From Candidatus Krumholzibacteriia bacterium (lineage in GTDB: Bacteria; Krumholzibacteriota; Krumholzibacteria; WVZY01; JAKEHA01): a stretch of DNA of 27,675 nt. A model generated the notes under the pieces. The model had not been told where the DNA came from. It saw only the letters and a list, made by a program, of their open reading frames with translations, and did no database searches. Positions 15,615 to 23,542 of the stretch are shown in pieces. The stretch's first letter is position 1; every line of letters starts with the position of its first letter. A program made the position numbers and the translations under genes. Location: NCBI GenBank assembly GCA_029863355.1, contig JAOTVO010000003.1:1-27675 (forward strand), written 5' to 3'.

Positions 15615-17948
15615 TCACACGTTCTCCGTCGTTTTACGAAGCTCGCGCGAGTGACGATACAGTTCGTCCAGGTCCATGCGCGAGAGAAAGACGAGCCCGC
15701 GCGTGGCGCGGATGAGGGCACTGGGATGCTCGTGGAAGTACGCGCGGCCCAGACACGTTTTCAGTATATGGTACTGCTGCACCTGTATCTTCTGTGCAAG
15801 CTCGCAGAACGGGCCGTCATGCTCGTGACTGGGGAAGGAAGCGTCACGCTGTGACATGAACGTGTTGAGAAACGAGCTGCGCTGCAGGGCGAACATGTTC
15901 AATGACACGGGGACGATGACGTCGGCCTCGCGGAGGTGGAAGCGCTGCCACACGTTGCGATAGCCCAGTATGATGATTTCGCGCCTTCCCGACTGCTCTT
16001 CGTAGATGCGCAAGGACTCGGTGATGATCTGCAGCACTTTGTAGTGCGTGTCCGGCCCGCTGGCCTCCGGATCCAGCGCGAGCGTGATAACGTCCGGTCG
16101 CACCTCGTTCAGGAGCTTCACCACGGGAAGCACGTCGCGCCCGACGGTCGGCTCTTCGGCAAACACGTCGCCCGTGTAGAAGCCGAGGCGCAGGTGTCGC
16201 ACGGACTCGCCGCGCCAACCGAAGTAACCCCACAGACAGTCCGCCTCCCACTCGCGGCACATACCCTTGAGCTTCTGGATGTGATCCGGATCCTTACCGC
16301 CGGGATACTGTGTCTCGAAGTACCCGATCAGCTCTTCGACCCGCCCGCGCAATGTCTCGCGGCTCGTCTCGCCGTACAACTCGGTCAGGTTGCGGTACAA
16401 CCGCCGCATCTCGCCGTCGGATCGCATCCCCGAGGATTCCGCCGCCACCCCGTCCAGGTATTGCCACACGTCGCGATTGCGGAACAGTATGTCGTCGCGC
16501 GAGAAGTAACCTTCGGACACGAGCGCTGCGAACCCCTCCGTGCCCATGAAGTCGAGCAGTCGCCGGCACCGCTTGAGCATGAAGGCGTTCGTCACCGCGG
16601 TGAAGCCGCTGGTGAGTGTGGCGAAGTGGTGCTTCGTGCCATGCTCGCGCACGTGGCGCACGATGAAGGGGAGGCACCCGAGCATGAGATCGTCGTGGTG
16701 CGGTTCGGTGTGCAGGAACACGGCGTCTTTGAACAGTCGCGAGCCCGCTTCTATTCCCTGCTCCAGCCGGCGGACCACGCCCGCGCAGATCTCGCCCGCG
16801 TCGAGCCCGCTCCGTTCCAGCACGGCGGCCGCGCAGCGATCGTCCTCGAAGTCCTCGCGGGTGAGCGAAAGCACGCGCTTGCGCCGGTTCACGGCGAGGT
16901 CGATTACCACCCGCTCGACCTCGCGTGGGGCGAGCGGCTCGGCGGCGCGCAGCGCGGCTACCCTGCGTTCGCCCAGGTCCTTGGCAGCCCCCTTCGTGAG
17001 ATAGAAGCGCGCGCCCTCGAGCACGTGCAGCGCGGTCGCGGGCACGCGGATGCTCCGCTCGCTCTCGATCGCGTCGCGCACGATGGCGGCCTTGGCCTCT
17101 CCCGCCGCGATGATCACGGCGACGCACTCGGGATTGAAGGTGATGGTGGCGAGGCCGACGGTAATGACGAGGCGCCTGCTCGCCACTTCGATGCCCCCGA
17201 GGTCGGTGGCGGCGGCCGCTTGCGTCTCGTAGTTCACCGCCGTCAGGCGGGTCGTCGAGTAAAAGTCCGAACCGCGCACGTTGAAACCGATGTGTCCATC
17301 GGGCCCGATGCCGCCGAGGAAAAAGCCGATACCGCCGCACGCCCTGACGCGCGCCTCGTACTCCATGCACCAGGTGTCGATACGTTCGATCACGTCGCGC
17401 TGTAATCGCTCCTGCTTCGAGCGCGCCTGGCGGTGGCGCAGGGAGAGATCCACCGCGTCGTCCAGCCACACTTCCTTGAGGCTCGTCCCGCGCTGGAGCC
17501 CCACGCGGCTGCAATCGATGAGCATGGCCCGGGAGGGATCCAGACCGAAGCCGCCGATGTAGAACTCGTGGACGTAGTAGTGGAAGCTGTTGTGCTGCAG
17601 CGGGTCGATGGGGTAGAACTCGTCGATCTGCACGAAGCGCAGGCCGCGGAGATCGCACTTCTCGCGCGCCTCCACTCCGTACTGTGCCAGCTCGCGCTGG
17701 GTCGTCCGGCGACCCCAGCCGTGCAGGAAGCGTCTCGTTTCCTTGATGAAGTGCTCGGGTGTCTTCCCCGTGGGGAGCGCCACCACCCCCTCCGGGTTCT
17801 CTCGCGCCCACTCGAGGAAGCGCGCGGCCGTGAGCGTCCCCAGGGCCGGAAACGAGTCGACGATGATCACGCCGACTTTCTCGCGGGGAGCGAGGCGGAG
17901 CGGTCGACCCGTCTTCTCCACCGCGATCGATTCGACCCGCGATTCCAT
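15615..17948 (-). CDS. Glucosamine-6-phosphate deaminase-like / LmbE deacetylase fusion
   Basis: 777 residues in two parts. Residues about 20-340 are NagB/6-phosphogluconolactonase-like: LPTGKTPEHF at 59-68, QIDEFYPIDPLQHNSFHYYV near 107-126 (Asp109-Glu110), and GIGPDGHIGFN at 213-223 with Asp217 and His219. In E. coli NagB the following residue is the catalytic Glu148 of FNEP; here Val224 replaces it. Residues about 405-777 are an LmbE domain with PHHDD at 416-420. Bacteroidetes have similar NagB-LmbE fusions, so the architecture is known, though this one is long. Expected chemistry is deacetylation of a GlcNAc phosphate coupled to deamination or isomerisation. ATG 17948 has no Shine-Dalgarno and may be nearly leaderless. 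It heads the four-gene operon. Confidence 0.85.
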   Translation of the reverse strand: MESRVESIAVEKTGRPLRLAPREKVGVIIVDSFPALGTLTAARFLEWARENPEGVVALPTGKTPEHFIKETRRFLHGWGRRTTQRELAQYGVEAREKCDLRGLRFVQIDEFYPIDPLQHNSFHYYVHEFYIGGFGLDPSRAMLIDCSRVGLQRGTSLKEVWLDDAVDLSLRHRQARSKQERLQRDVIERIDTWCMEYEARVRACGGIGFFLGGIGPDGHIGFNVRGSDFYSTTRLTAVNYETQAAAATDLGGIEVASRRLVITVGLATITFNPECVAVIIAAGEAKAAIVRDAIESERSIRVPATALHVLEGARFYLTKGAAKDLGERRVAALRAAEPLAPREVERVVIDLAVNRRKRVLSLTREDFEDDRCAAAVLERSGLDAGEICAGVVRRLEQGIEAGSRLFKDAVFLHTEPHHDDLMLGCLPFIVRHVREHGTKHHFATLTSGFTAVTNAFMLKRCRRLLDFMGTEGFAALVSEGYFSRDDILFRNRDVWQYLDGVAAESSGMRSDGEMRRLYRNLTELYGETSRETLRGRVEELIGYFETQYPGGKDPDHIQKLKGMCREWEADCLWGYFGWRGESVRHLRLGFYTGDVFAEEPTVGRDVLPVVKLLNEVRPDVITLALDPEASGPDTHYKVLQIITESLRIYEEQSGRREIIILGYRNVWQRFHLREADVIVPVSLNMFALQRSSFLNTFMSQRDASFPSHEHDGPFCELAQKIQVQQYHILKTCLGRAYFHEHPSALIRATRGLVFLSRMDLDELYRHSRELRKTTENV

Positions 17949-17957
17949 AGCGGGCCG

Positions 17958-17966
17958 ATCATAGCA
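17958..17966 (-). promoter_or_regulatory. Extended -10 promoter candidate of the NagB-LmbE operon
   Basis: Minus-strand TGCTATGAT is a near-perfect extended -10. The start of transcription would be about 17951, only 3-4 nt before ATG 17948, which implies a nearly leaderless mRNA and agrees with the missing Shine-Dalgarno. Confidence 0.45.
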
Positions 17967-17990
17967 CGCGCGGCGGCAAACGAAACGGTG

Positions 17991-17996
17991 TATCAT
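17991..17996 (+). promoter_or_regulatory. -10 candidate for the ABC transporter genes
   Basis: TATCAT matches the -10 consensus at five of six positions. It would start transcription near 18003, 25 nt before ATG 18028. No -35 is evident. It favours ATG 18028 over the in-frame ATG at 17995. Confidence 0.25.
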
Positions 17997-18027
17997 GGGC
18001 GGACGCCGTGGCGAAACCGAGCGGACG

Positions 18028-18729
18028 ATGACGACAGACCCCCCTGCTGCCGAGGCCTGGATCAAGGCCCACCGCCTCGAGCGCGTCTACCGGCGCGCCC
18101 GGCACGAGGTGCGCGCCGTGGACGGGGTCGACCTGGCCATGGCGCGCGGCGAGTTCCTCGCCGTAGTCGGGGCGTCGGGGTCGGGCAAGTCCACCCTGGT
18201 CAACCTCCTCGCTGGCTTGGACACGCCTACCGCCGGCCACGTCGAGGTCGAGGGCCGGCGCCTGGACGCCCTCTCGCGCCGCGCCTTGGCCGAGTACCGC
18301 GCGCGCTCGGTGGGAATCGTCTTCCAGACCTTCAACCTGCTCCCCCAGCACACCGCCCTCGCCAACGTCGAGATGGCGCTCTACTTCGACGGCACGCCGC
18401 GCCGGGAGCGGCGCACCCGCGCCGCCGCAATGCTGGAGCGGCTCGGGCTCGCCGACCGCCTGCACCACCGCCCCCTCGATCTCTCGGGCGGCGAGCAGCA
18501 GCGCGTGGCAATCGCGCGCGCCCTGGTCAAGCGCCCCGGCATCCTCTTCGCCGACGAGCCCACCGGGAACCTCGACCGCGAGAACACGGCGGCCATCATG
18601 GACGTACTGGGCGAGCTGCCGCGTGACCACATTACCGTCGTCCTGGTGACGCACGATCCGGACATGGCGCGCCGCGTCGCGGACCGCGTGCTGCGCATGG
18701 AATACGGCCGCGTCGTGGACATCGCATGA
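18028..18729 (+). CDS. ABC transporter ATPase, MacB/LolD type
   Basis: 233 residues, the standard length of a stand-alone ATPase of the MacB/LolD/FtsE group. Walker A GASGSGKST is at 48-56, the Q-loop is IVFQTFNLLP, the signature LSGGEQQ is at 152-158, and Walker B ILFADEP is at 172-178, followed by TGNLD and the H-loop VTHD. These ATPases drive permeases that move lipoproteins, peptides or drugs by mechanotransmission rather than by substrate passage. The permease gene follows after 19 bp and is surely its partner. An in-frame ATG at 17995 would overlap the predicted promoter. Confidence 0.93.
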   Translation: MTTDPPAAEAWIKAHRLERVYRRARHEVRAVDGVDLAMARGEFLAVVGASGSGKSTLVNLLAGLDTPTAGHVEVEGRRLDALSRRALAEYRARSVGIVFQTFNLLPQHTALANVEMALYFDGTPRRERRTRAAAMLERLGLADRLHHRPLDLSGGEQQRVAIARALVKRPGILFADEPTGNLDRENTAAIMDVLGELPRDHITVVLVTHDPDMARRVADRVLRMEYGRVVDIA

Positions 18730-18748
18730 GCAGGGGAGCCCGAGTGCC

Positions 18749-20212
18749 ATGACGCTGCGCGACGTCGTCGATATCTCCCTGCGCAACCTCTGGCGCATCA
18801 AGCTGCGCGCGACGCTCACGACCGCGGGAGTGGTGATCGCCATCGCCACGTTCGTCGCCATGCTCTCCTTCGCGGCGGGCAACCATCGCTACTTCCGCAC
18901 GGCCTTCAGGGAGTTCGGCCTCTTGAACCAGATGTCGGTCCGCCCCCTGCACCATAACGCCAGCGACACCACGCGCGCCGCCGTGCTCGACGGCGCGGCG
19001 GTGGAGAAGCTGGCGCAGATCCCCGGCGTGCGCCTTGCCTATCCGTACGCGTCGTTCGACGTGACGGCTACGGTTCTCGACACCACCGTGACCACCACGG
19101 CGCGCGCGCTCACACTCGAGGCCCTGCGCACGCCGCTCTTCGCCAGGGTCCTGGGCGGGGCGGAGTTCTCTTCGGAGTCCGCGCGGGAGGCGATCGTCAC
19201 GCACGAGTTCGTGGAGCGCATTGGCGCCGACCCCGACTCGCTCGTCGGCCGGACGCTGGTCATCTCGATGCGCGTGGCCAGCCTGGACAGCGCGCTGGCG
19301 GCGACCATCGACCACCCGAGACGCGAGGTGGGCCGCCTGCTGCGTACCGTCGTGCTCGATTCCATCTACCACTCCGACTACCAGCGCCGTTTCATCCAGC
19401 GCGAGCTGGGGGCGCGGATGTCGCGTTTCTTCGAGGCGCTCATGAACCGGCAGGTTACCGTGGCGGACACCCTCACCATTGCCGCGGTCGCTCCCGACGA
19501 CCCCGAGTACCGCATGAACACCTCGCCCGTGGTCATCCCGGACCGCACGGCGCAGCGCCTGCACGAGGGCGGCTTCGCTGTCACCGAGAATCCCGCCGAT
19601 CTCCTGGCCGCCGCGCGCGAGGGCAGGCTCTTCGACCCCGGCGGTGCCTACGACAGCCGCAGCTTTCCGCGCGTGACGCTCGAGCTCGAGCCGCTGGCGA
19701 ACCACTCCGCGGTCAAGGACTCCGCCGAGGCGATGGGGTTTCGCGCGTACAGCTTCGCCGAGCAGTTCGCAGAGATGCAGCGTTTCATGGTCTACTACTA
19801 CTTGGGGCTCGGCGTTGTCGGACTGATCGCGCTCGCCACCGCTTCGCTCGGCATCATCAATACACTGGTGATGGCGGTGAGCGAGCGCCGCCGCGAGATC
19901 GGCATCCTCAAGTCGCTGGGCGCGAACGAGGGCGTGATCCGCGGGCTCTTCCTGATGGAGTCGGCGGTGATCGGCGCCGTCGGCTCGGCGCTGGGCGTCA
20001 CCGTCGGCTGGGGGGCGACGCGCGTGGTGACGCTCGTGGCTAAGGAGATCATGAAGCGCGAGGACATGCCGATCTTCGACCCCTTCGCGCTGCCCGTGTG
20101 GCTCGTCGCCCTGGCTATCTCGTTCGGGGTGGCGGTGAGCCTCGCCGCCGGCCTCTACCCCGCCGCCCGCGCGGCGCGCGTCGACCCGGTCGAGGCGCTG
20201 CGCAGCGAGTGA
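18749..20212 (+). CDS. MacB/FtsX-type ABC permease
   Basis: 487 residues. One N-terminal helix (ATLTTAGVVIAIATFVAMLSFA) is followed by a periplasmic MacB_PCD-like domain of about 320 residues. The C-terminal FtsX domain has three helices: VVGLIALATASLGIINTLVMAV, LMESAVIGAVGSALGVTVGWG and LVALAISFGVAVSLAAGLYP. The conserved SERRREIGILKSLGA coupling segment and the final PAARAARVDPVEALRSE are typical. The periplasmic domain contains an extra segment (about residues 200-250, rich in Arg and acidic residues) that I do not recognise. GGGGAG at 18733-18738 is the probable ribosome site. A DUF481 barrel gene follows 50 bp downstream. Confidence 0.92.
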   Translation: MTLRDVVDISLRNLWRIKLRATLTTAGVVIAIATFVAMLSFAAGNHRYFRTAFREFGLLNQMSVRPLHHNASDTTRAAVLDGAAVEKLAQIPGVRLAYPYASFDVTATVLDTTVTTTARALTLEALRTPLFARVLGGAEFSSESAREAIVTHEFVERIGADPDSLVGRTLVISMRVASLDSALAATIDHPRREVGRLLRTVVLDSIYHSDYQRRFIQRELGARMSRFFEALMNRQVTVADTLTIAAVAPDDPEYRMNTSPVVIPDRTAQRLHEGGFAVTENPADLLAAAREGRLFDPGGAYDSRSFPRVTLELEPLANHSAVKDSAEAMGFRAYSFAEQFAEMQRFMVYYYLGLGVVGLIALATASLGIINTLVMAVSERRREIGILKSLGANEGVIRGLFLMESAVIGAVGSALGVTVGWGATRVVTLVAKEIMKREDMPIFDPFALPVWLVALAISFGVAVSLAAGLYPAARAARVDPVEALRSE

Positions 20213-20262
20213 GCCCGCATGGGGCGTTGCCCTCGTCGTCGAACCGGTGTAGCCTGGACGCC

Positions 20263-21269
20263 ATGCGGAGACTCACCGCCTGCCTCGTTCCCGTGGTCAA
20301 TCTGCCCCTCGCCGCCGCGACGGACGTCTTCGCGCGCGCGAAGACCGACGTGGTCGTCGTCTTGAACGGCGACCACGTCACCTGCGAGATCAAAGAGCTC
20401 CAGCGCGGCATGCTCACGGTCAAGACCGACGACATGGGCACCCTCGACATTAAGTGGGAGAAGGTAATCGGGCTCGAGAGCGGGTACTACTTCCGCGTCG
20501 AGGTGTCGAGCGGCGCCCGCTTCTTCGGCACGCCCCACCTGGAACAGGGAGACTCGGTGATGCGCGTGACGGGCGTCGACGCGGTGGCGGCGCTCGATCT
20601 CGTCAACGTGGTCTCGATCACGCCCATCGAGCAATCGTTCTTGGACCGGTTCGACGGCTCGCTCAGCCTGGGCTTCAGCTACACGCGGGCCAGCAGCGTG
20701 GCGCAGCTCACCTTCGATTGGGCGAACATCTTTCGTACGGAGCGAAACCTGGTCGACACCAAGGCCAACGCCATCGTCACGGACAAGGGAACGGACGAGG
20801 AGACATCGCGCAAGGGGAAGTTTTCAACGACGTGGAACCGGCTGCTCCGGAAGAAGTGGACGGGATCGGTCTCCGGCGCCGGCTGATCGGCAGCCTTGGC
20901 TCCGGCGTGAACGCGATACGCAGCAACCGGCAGATGCTCCAGATCACGGCGGGTGTCGCCCTCAACTCCGAGCTCGGCACCGATACGACTCAGACGCAGG
21001 AGAGCATCGAGGGGGTCTTGACGACGAGCTACTCCTTCTTCAAGTACGATTCCCCGAAGTCGGACATCAACACCGTCCTCACGTACTTCCCGAGCTTCAC
21101 CGAGAGCGAGCGCTATCGCTTGGAGTTCAACATCAAGCTCCGCCACGAGCTGGTGAGCGACTTCTTCTTCGACCTGAGCTACTACCTCAGCTACGACAGC
21201 AAGTTTCCCTCCACGGGAGAGGTGAAGAAGGACTACGGCATCGTGACGTCCGTGTCCTGGACTTACTGA
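20263..21269 (+). pseudogene. DUF481 outer-membrane-barrel-like gene, broken by a frameshift and small deletion
   Basis: The first frame (20263-20886, 207 residues) begins with a signal-peptide-like segment. An SH3-like domain follows (VVVLNGDHVTCEIKELQRGM ... TDDMGTLDIKWEKVIGLESG), then the first strands of a DUF481/YdiY-like barrel, ending at RKKWTGSVSGAG-stop. The matching second half (LGSGVNAIRSNRQMLQITAG ... DYGIVTSVSWTY-stop) continues in another frame to 21269. Intact homologues have a linker between these halves (a DELxxLDLR-like segment) that is missing, so this looks like a deletion of a length not divisible by three near 20880 rather than a single slipped base. A sequencing or assembly error cannot be excluded. 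If intact, it would lie in the outer membrane and might serve the ABC pair upstream. Confidence 0.75.
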
Positions 21270-21276
21270 GGGCGTC

Positions 21277-23331
21277 TTACAGGTAGCCGAACGCGCGGAG
21301 TTGCCGCAGTTCGTTTGCGTCCATCTCGACGGTGGTCCGGGTGACGCCGTGGTCCCGGCAGTACGCCTCGGCGCGCACGAGGTGCTCCTCCATCAGAACG
21401 CGAACGCGTGCCACCAGCCCCGCTTCCACCGCCACCAGCGAGCGCAGCTCCCGAGGATCGCGCCGCAAGTCGTAGAGCTCCTCGCGCCCGGTAACCGCCG
21501 AGCGGATGTACTTCACGCCCTCGAACACGACCGCCTCGCGTTCGCTGGCGAACAGGGTGCCCGCGGAGTAGAGCGTGCGCCCGCCGGGCGCCGGGACGGT
21601 CCCGTCGAGGTTGCGTGACATGGATACGGAGAACTCCGTCGAGTCGAACGGGATGGAGCAGATATCGAGAATGGTCGGCATGACGTCGGCGGTCGTCACG
21701 TACGCATCAAGGCGCACGCCGCCGCGCGCGCGCGGTCCCTTGACGATGAGGGGCATGTCGACCAGCTCGCCGTAGAGGGTGTGCCCGTGCTCGAAGCCGT
21801 CGTGATCCCAGAACTCCTCGCCGTGGTCGGAGCCAAAGATGACGAGGGCGTCCTCGTAGATTCCGCTCTCGCGAAGTGTCCTCAGCAGCCGGCCGATCTG
21901 TACATCCACCCAGCGTACCTCCCCGTCGTATAGAGAGCGCGCCCACGCGCGCCGTTCGGCGTCGCCGAACGTGCTCATCGAGGTGCGCGTGTTCGAATCC
22001 ACGCGGAGCACGGTGCCCAGGTCGTCGCGAGCGCCGCCCTCGACCAAGTGTGCCGGTGGCTCGTACGGCAAGTGCGGGTCGAGGTAGTGGACCCACAGGA
22101 AGAAGTCGTCGTCCCGGTGTGCGTCCACCCACGCGACGGCGGCATCCGTGAGCTCCGCCGGCGTGGCCTTGCGTGGGAGCGGGGCCGGCGTCAGGGCCTC
22201 GACGATGGTCTCGCCGAGACTGAGTGCACGCCACGCGCCGTGTGCCAGCGCATATTCGGCGAAGCCCCGCGCGATCCCACGATGCGGCGCCAGCACCGCA
22301 TTGGTGACGAAGGCCTGCGTCAGGTAGCCGGCGTCGTGGAAGTACTCCGCAAGCGTGCGCATCGTGGGCGGGATGACGGAATTCGTGCGCGTCGCGCCGT
22401 GCACCGACGCTGGCAGTCCCGTCATCATCGAAGCAAGAGCGGGCAGCGTCCAGGATGACGGCGACACGGCGTTCTCGAAGAGGCACCCGTCGCGCGCGAT
22501 GGAATCGATGTTGGGCGTGCGCACCGTCTCGGAGCCGTAGCACGAGAGCGCGTCCCGGCGCAGCGTATCCATTGTGATCAGGACGACGTGACGGACCCCG
22601 TGGTCCGTCCGCGAAGCACCGTGGCGAGGACCGGCGCTGGCCACCCGCGCCATGCCCGCCGCGCCAGCGGCGATCACGACGACGAGCGTGGCGACGACCA
22701 CCCATTGCGCCCGACGCGGCGGCGCGGCCCACGCGACCAAGAAGACGCCGACTGCCACGATCAGCGCCAGCACGCTGGCCAGCGCGAAGCGCAGCGAAGT
22801 CACGTCGCCGATCCCCACGAAACCGATCCACGCGTGCGCAGCGGCGATCAGCGCCAGAGCTGGAAGCGCGCGCGCTACGCGCGCGGGAGCCCGCCCCCCG
22901 GTAGCGCGCGCCCGCTCGGCCGCCATGTAGCCACACGCGGCCACCGCGGCCGCGACGGCGAGCGCGATGGTCGTGTCGAGCACGGCCGACGGGGCCACCT
23001 CGATGGCGTCGATCCTCACGATCGCGAAGAGCGTGGCGACGAAGAACCCTACCGCCGCGGACTGTGAGTTGGCGTTCGCTCGCCCGCGCAGCGCAAGCCC
23101 GGCGAGCGCGCGCAGCGCGAGATACGCGACAAAGGCGACACCGGCCGCCGCCGCCAGGCTGGCCAGCGCCGTGGCCGGCTCGCGATAGCTCGTCCCACCC
23201 GCCACCACCCCCACCATGAAGTCGGCGCTCGCCGCCACCAGCGCGGTTCCGCAAGCCCACTCCAGGGAGGCCACCGACCATCGCTCCGATCCGGAATGAG
23301 TGCGCGCGGCGATGTCCTTCGTTTGTTTCAC
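21277..23331 (-). CDS. Membrane-anchored sulfatase-fold enzyme
   Basis: 684 residues from GTG 23331, set by AAGGAGATCC directly upstream. About seven hydrophobic helices fill residues 25-230 (for example FALASVLALIVAVGVFLVAWA). An extracytoplasmic alkaline-phosphatase-fold domain follows: Asp255 in LITMDTLRRDALSCYG, TPNIDSIARDG, and the second metal motif GSDHGEEFWDHDG. The nucleophile region is SSWTLPALASMMTG, so Thr295 stands where a sulfatase would have formylglycine. The TM-plus-hydrolase plan recalls LtaS/EptA-type phosphotransferases, which use Thr. A cell-envelope transferase is therefore as likely as a sulfatase. It resembles the enzyme at 5933-7333 over the catalytic domain but has an added membrane half. 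It converges on the DUF481 gene. Confidence 0.85.
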   Translation of the reverse strand: MKQTKDIAARTHSGSERWSVASLEWACGTALVAASADFMVGVVAGGTSYREPATALASLAAAAGVAFVAYLALRALAGLALRGRANANSQSAAVGFFVATLFAIVRIDAIEVAPSAVLDTTIALAVAAAVAACGYMAAERARATGGRAPARVARALPALALIAAAHAWIGFVGIGDVTSLRFALASVLALIVAVGVFLVAWAAPPRRAQWVVVATLVVVIAAGAAGMARVASAGPRHGASRTDHGVRHVVLITMDTLRRDALSCYGSETVRTPNIDSIARDGCLFENAVSPSSWTLPALASMMTGLPASVHGATRTNSVIPPTMRTLAEYFHDAGYLTQAFVTNAVLAPHRGIARGFAEYALAHGAWRALSLGETIVEALTPAPLPRKATPAELTDAAVAWVDAHRDDDFFLWVHYLDPHLPYEPPAHLVEGGARDDLGTVLRVDSNTRTSMSTFGDAERRAWARSLYDGEVRWVDVQIGRLLRTLRESGIYEDALVIFGSDHGEEFWDHDGFEHGHTLYGELVDMPLIVKGPRARGGVRLDAYVTTADVMPTILDICSIPFDSTEFSVSMSRNLDGTVPAPGGRTLYSAGTLFASEREAVVFEGVKYIRSAVTGREELYDLRRDPRELRSLVAVEAGLVARVRVLMEEHLVRAEAYCRDHGVTRTTVEMDANELRQLRAFGYL

Positions 23332-23372
23332 GGATCTCCTTGTCCTTTCGAGAACGCCGACACCGGCACGAC

Positions 23373-23381
23373 ATCATAGCA
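23373..23381 (-). promoter_or_regulatory. Extended -10 promoter candidate for the membrane sulfatase-fold gene
   Basis: Minus-strand TGCTATGAT, identical to the motif ahead of the NagB-LmbE operon. The predicted start near 23366 gives a 35-nt leader before GTG 23331. Confidence 0.45.
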
Positions 23382-23407
23382 CAGTCGCGCGACGACTGGG
23401 GTGGCCG

Positions 23408-23436
23408 TTGACGCCACGGGGTCGGCTCTGTAGAAT
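23408..23436 (+). promoter_or_regulatory. Sigma70 promoter for the ATP-grasp gene
   Basis: TTGACG at 23408-23413, a 17-bp spacer and TAGAAT at 23431-23436; five of six matches in each hexamer. The start of transcription would be near 23443, so any start codon before that is unlikely. Confidence 0.65.
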
Positions 23437-23542
23437 CGAAATCTCACCTAGCCGAAGCGGGACGCGGCGGCCAAAGGCGGAGCATCGAACGCCGCCCCCA
23501 GCGGCACAACGGGACACGTGGGCAACACGAACTGAGCCGGTA

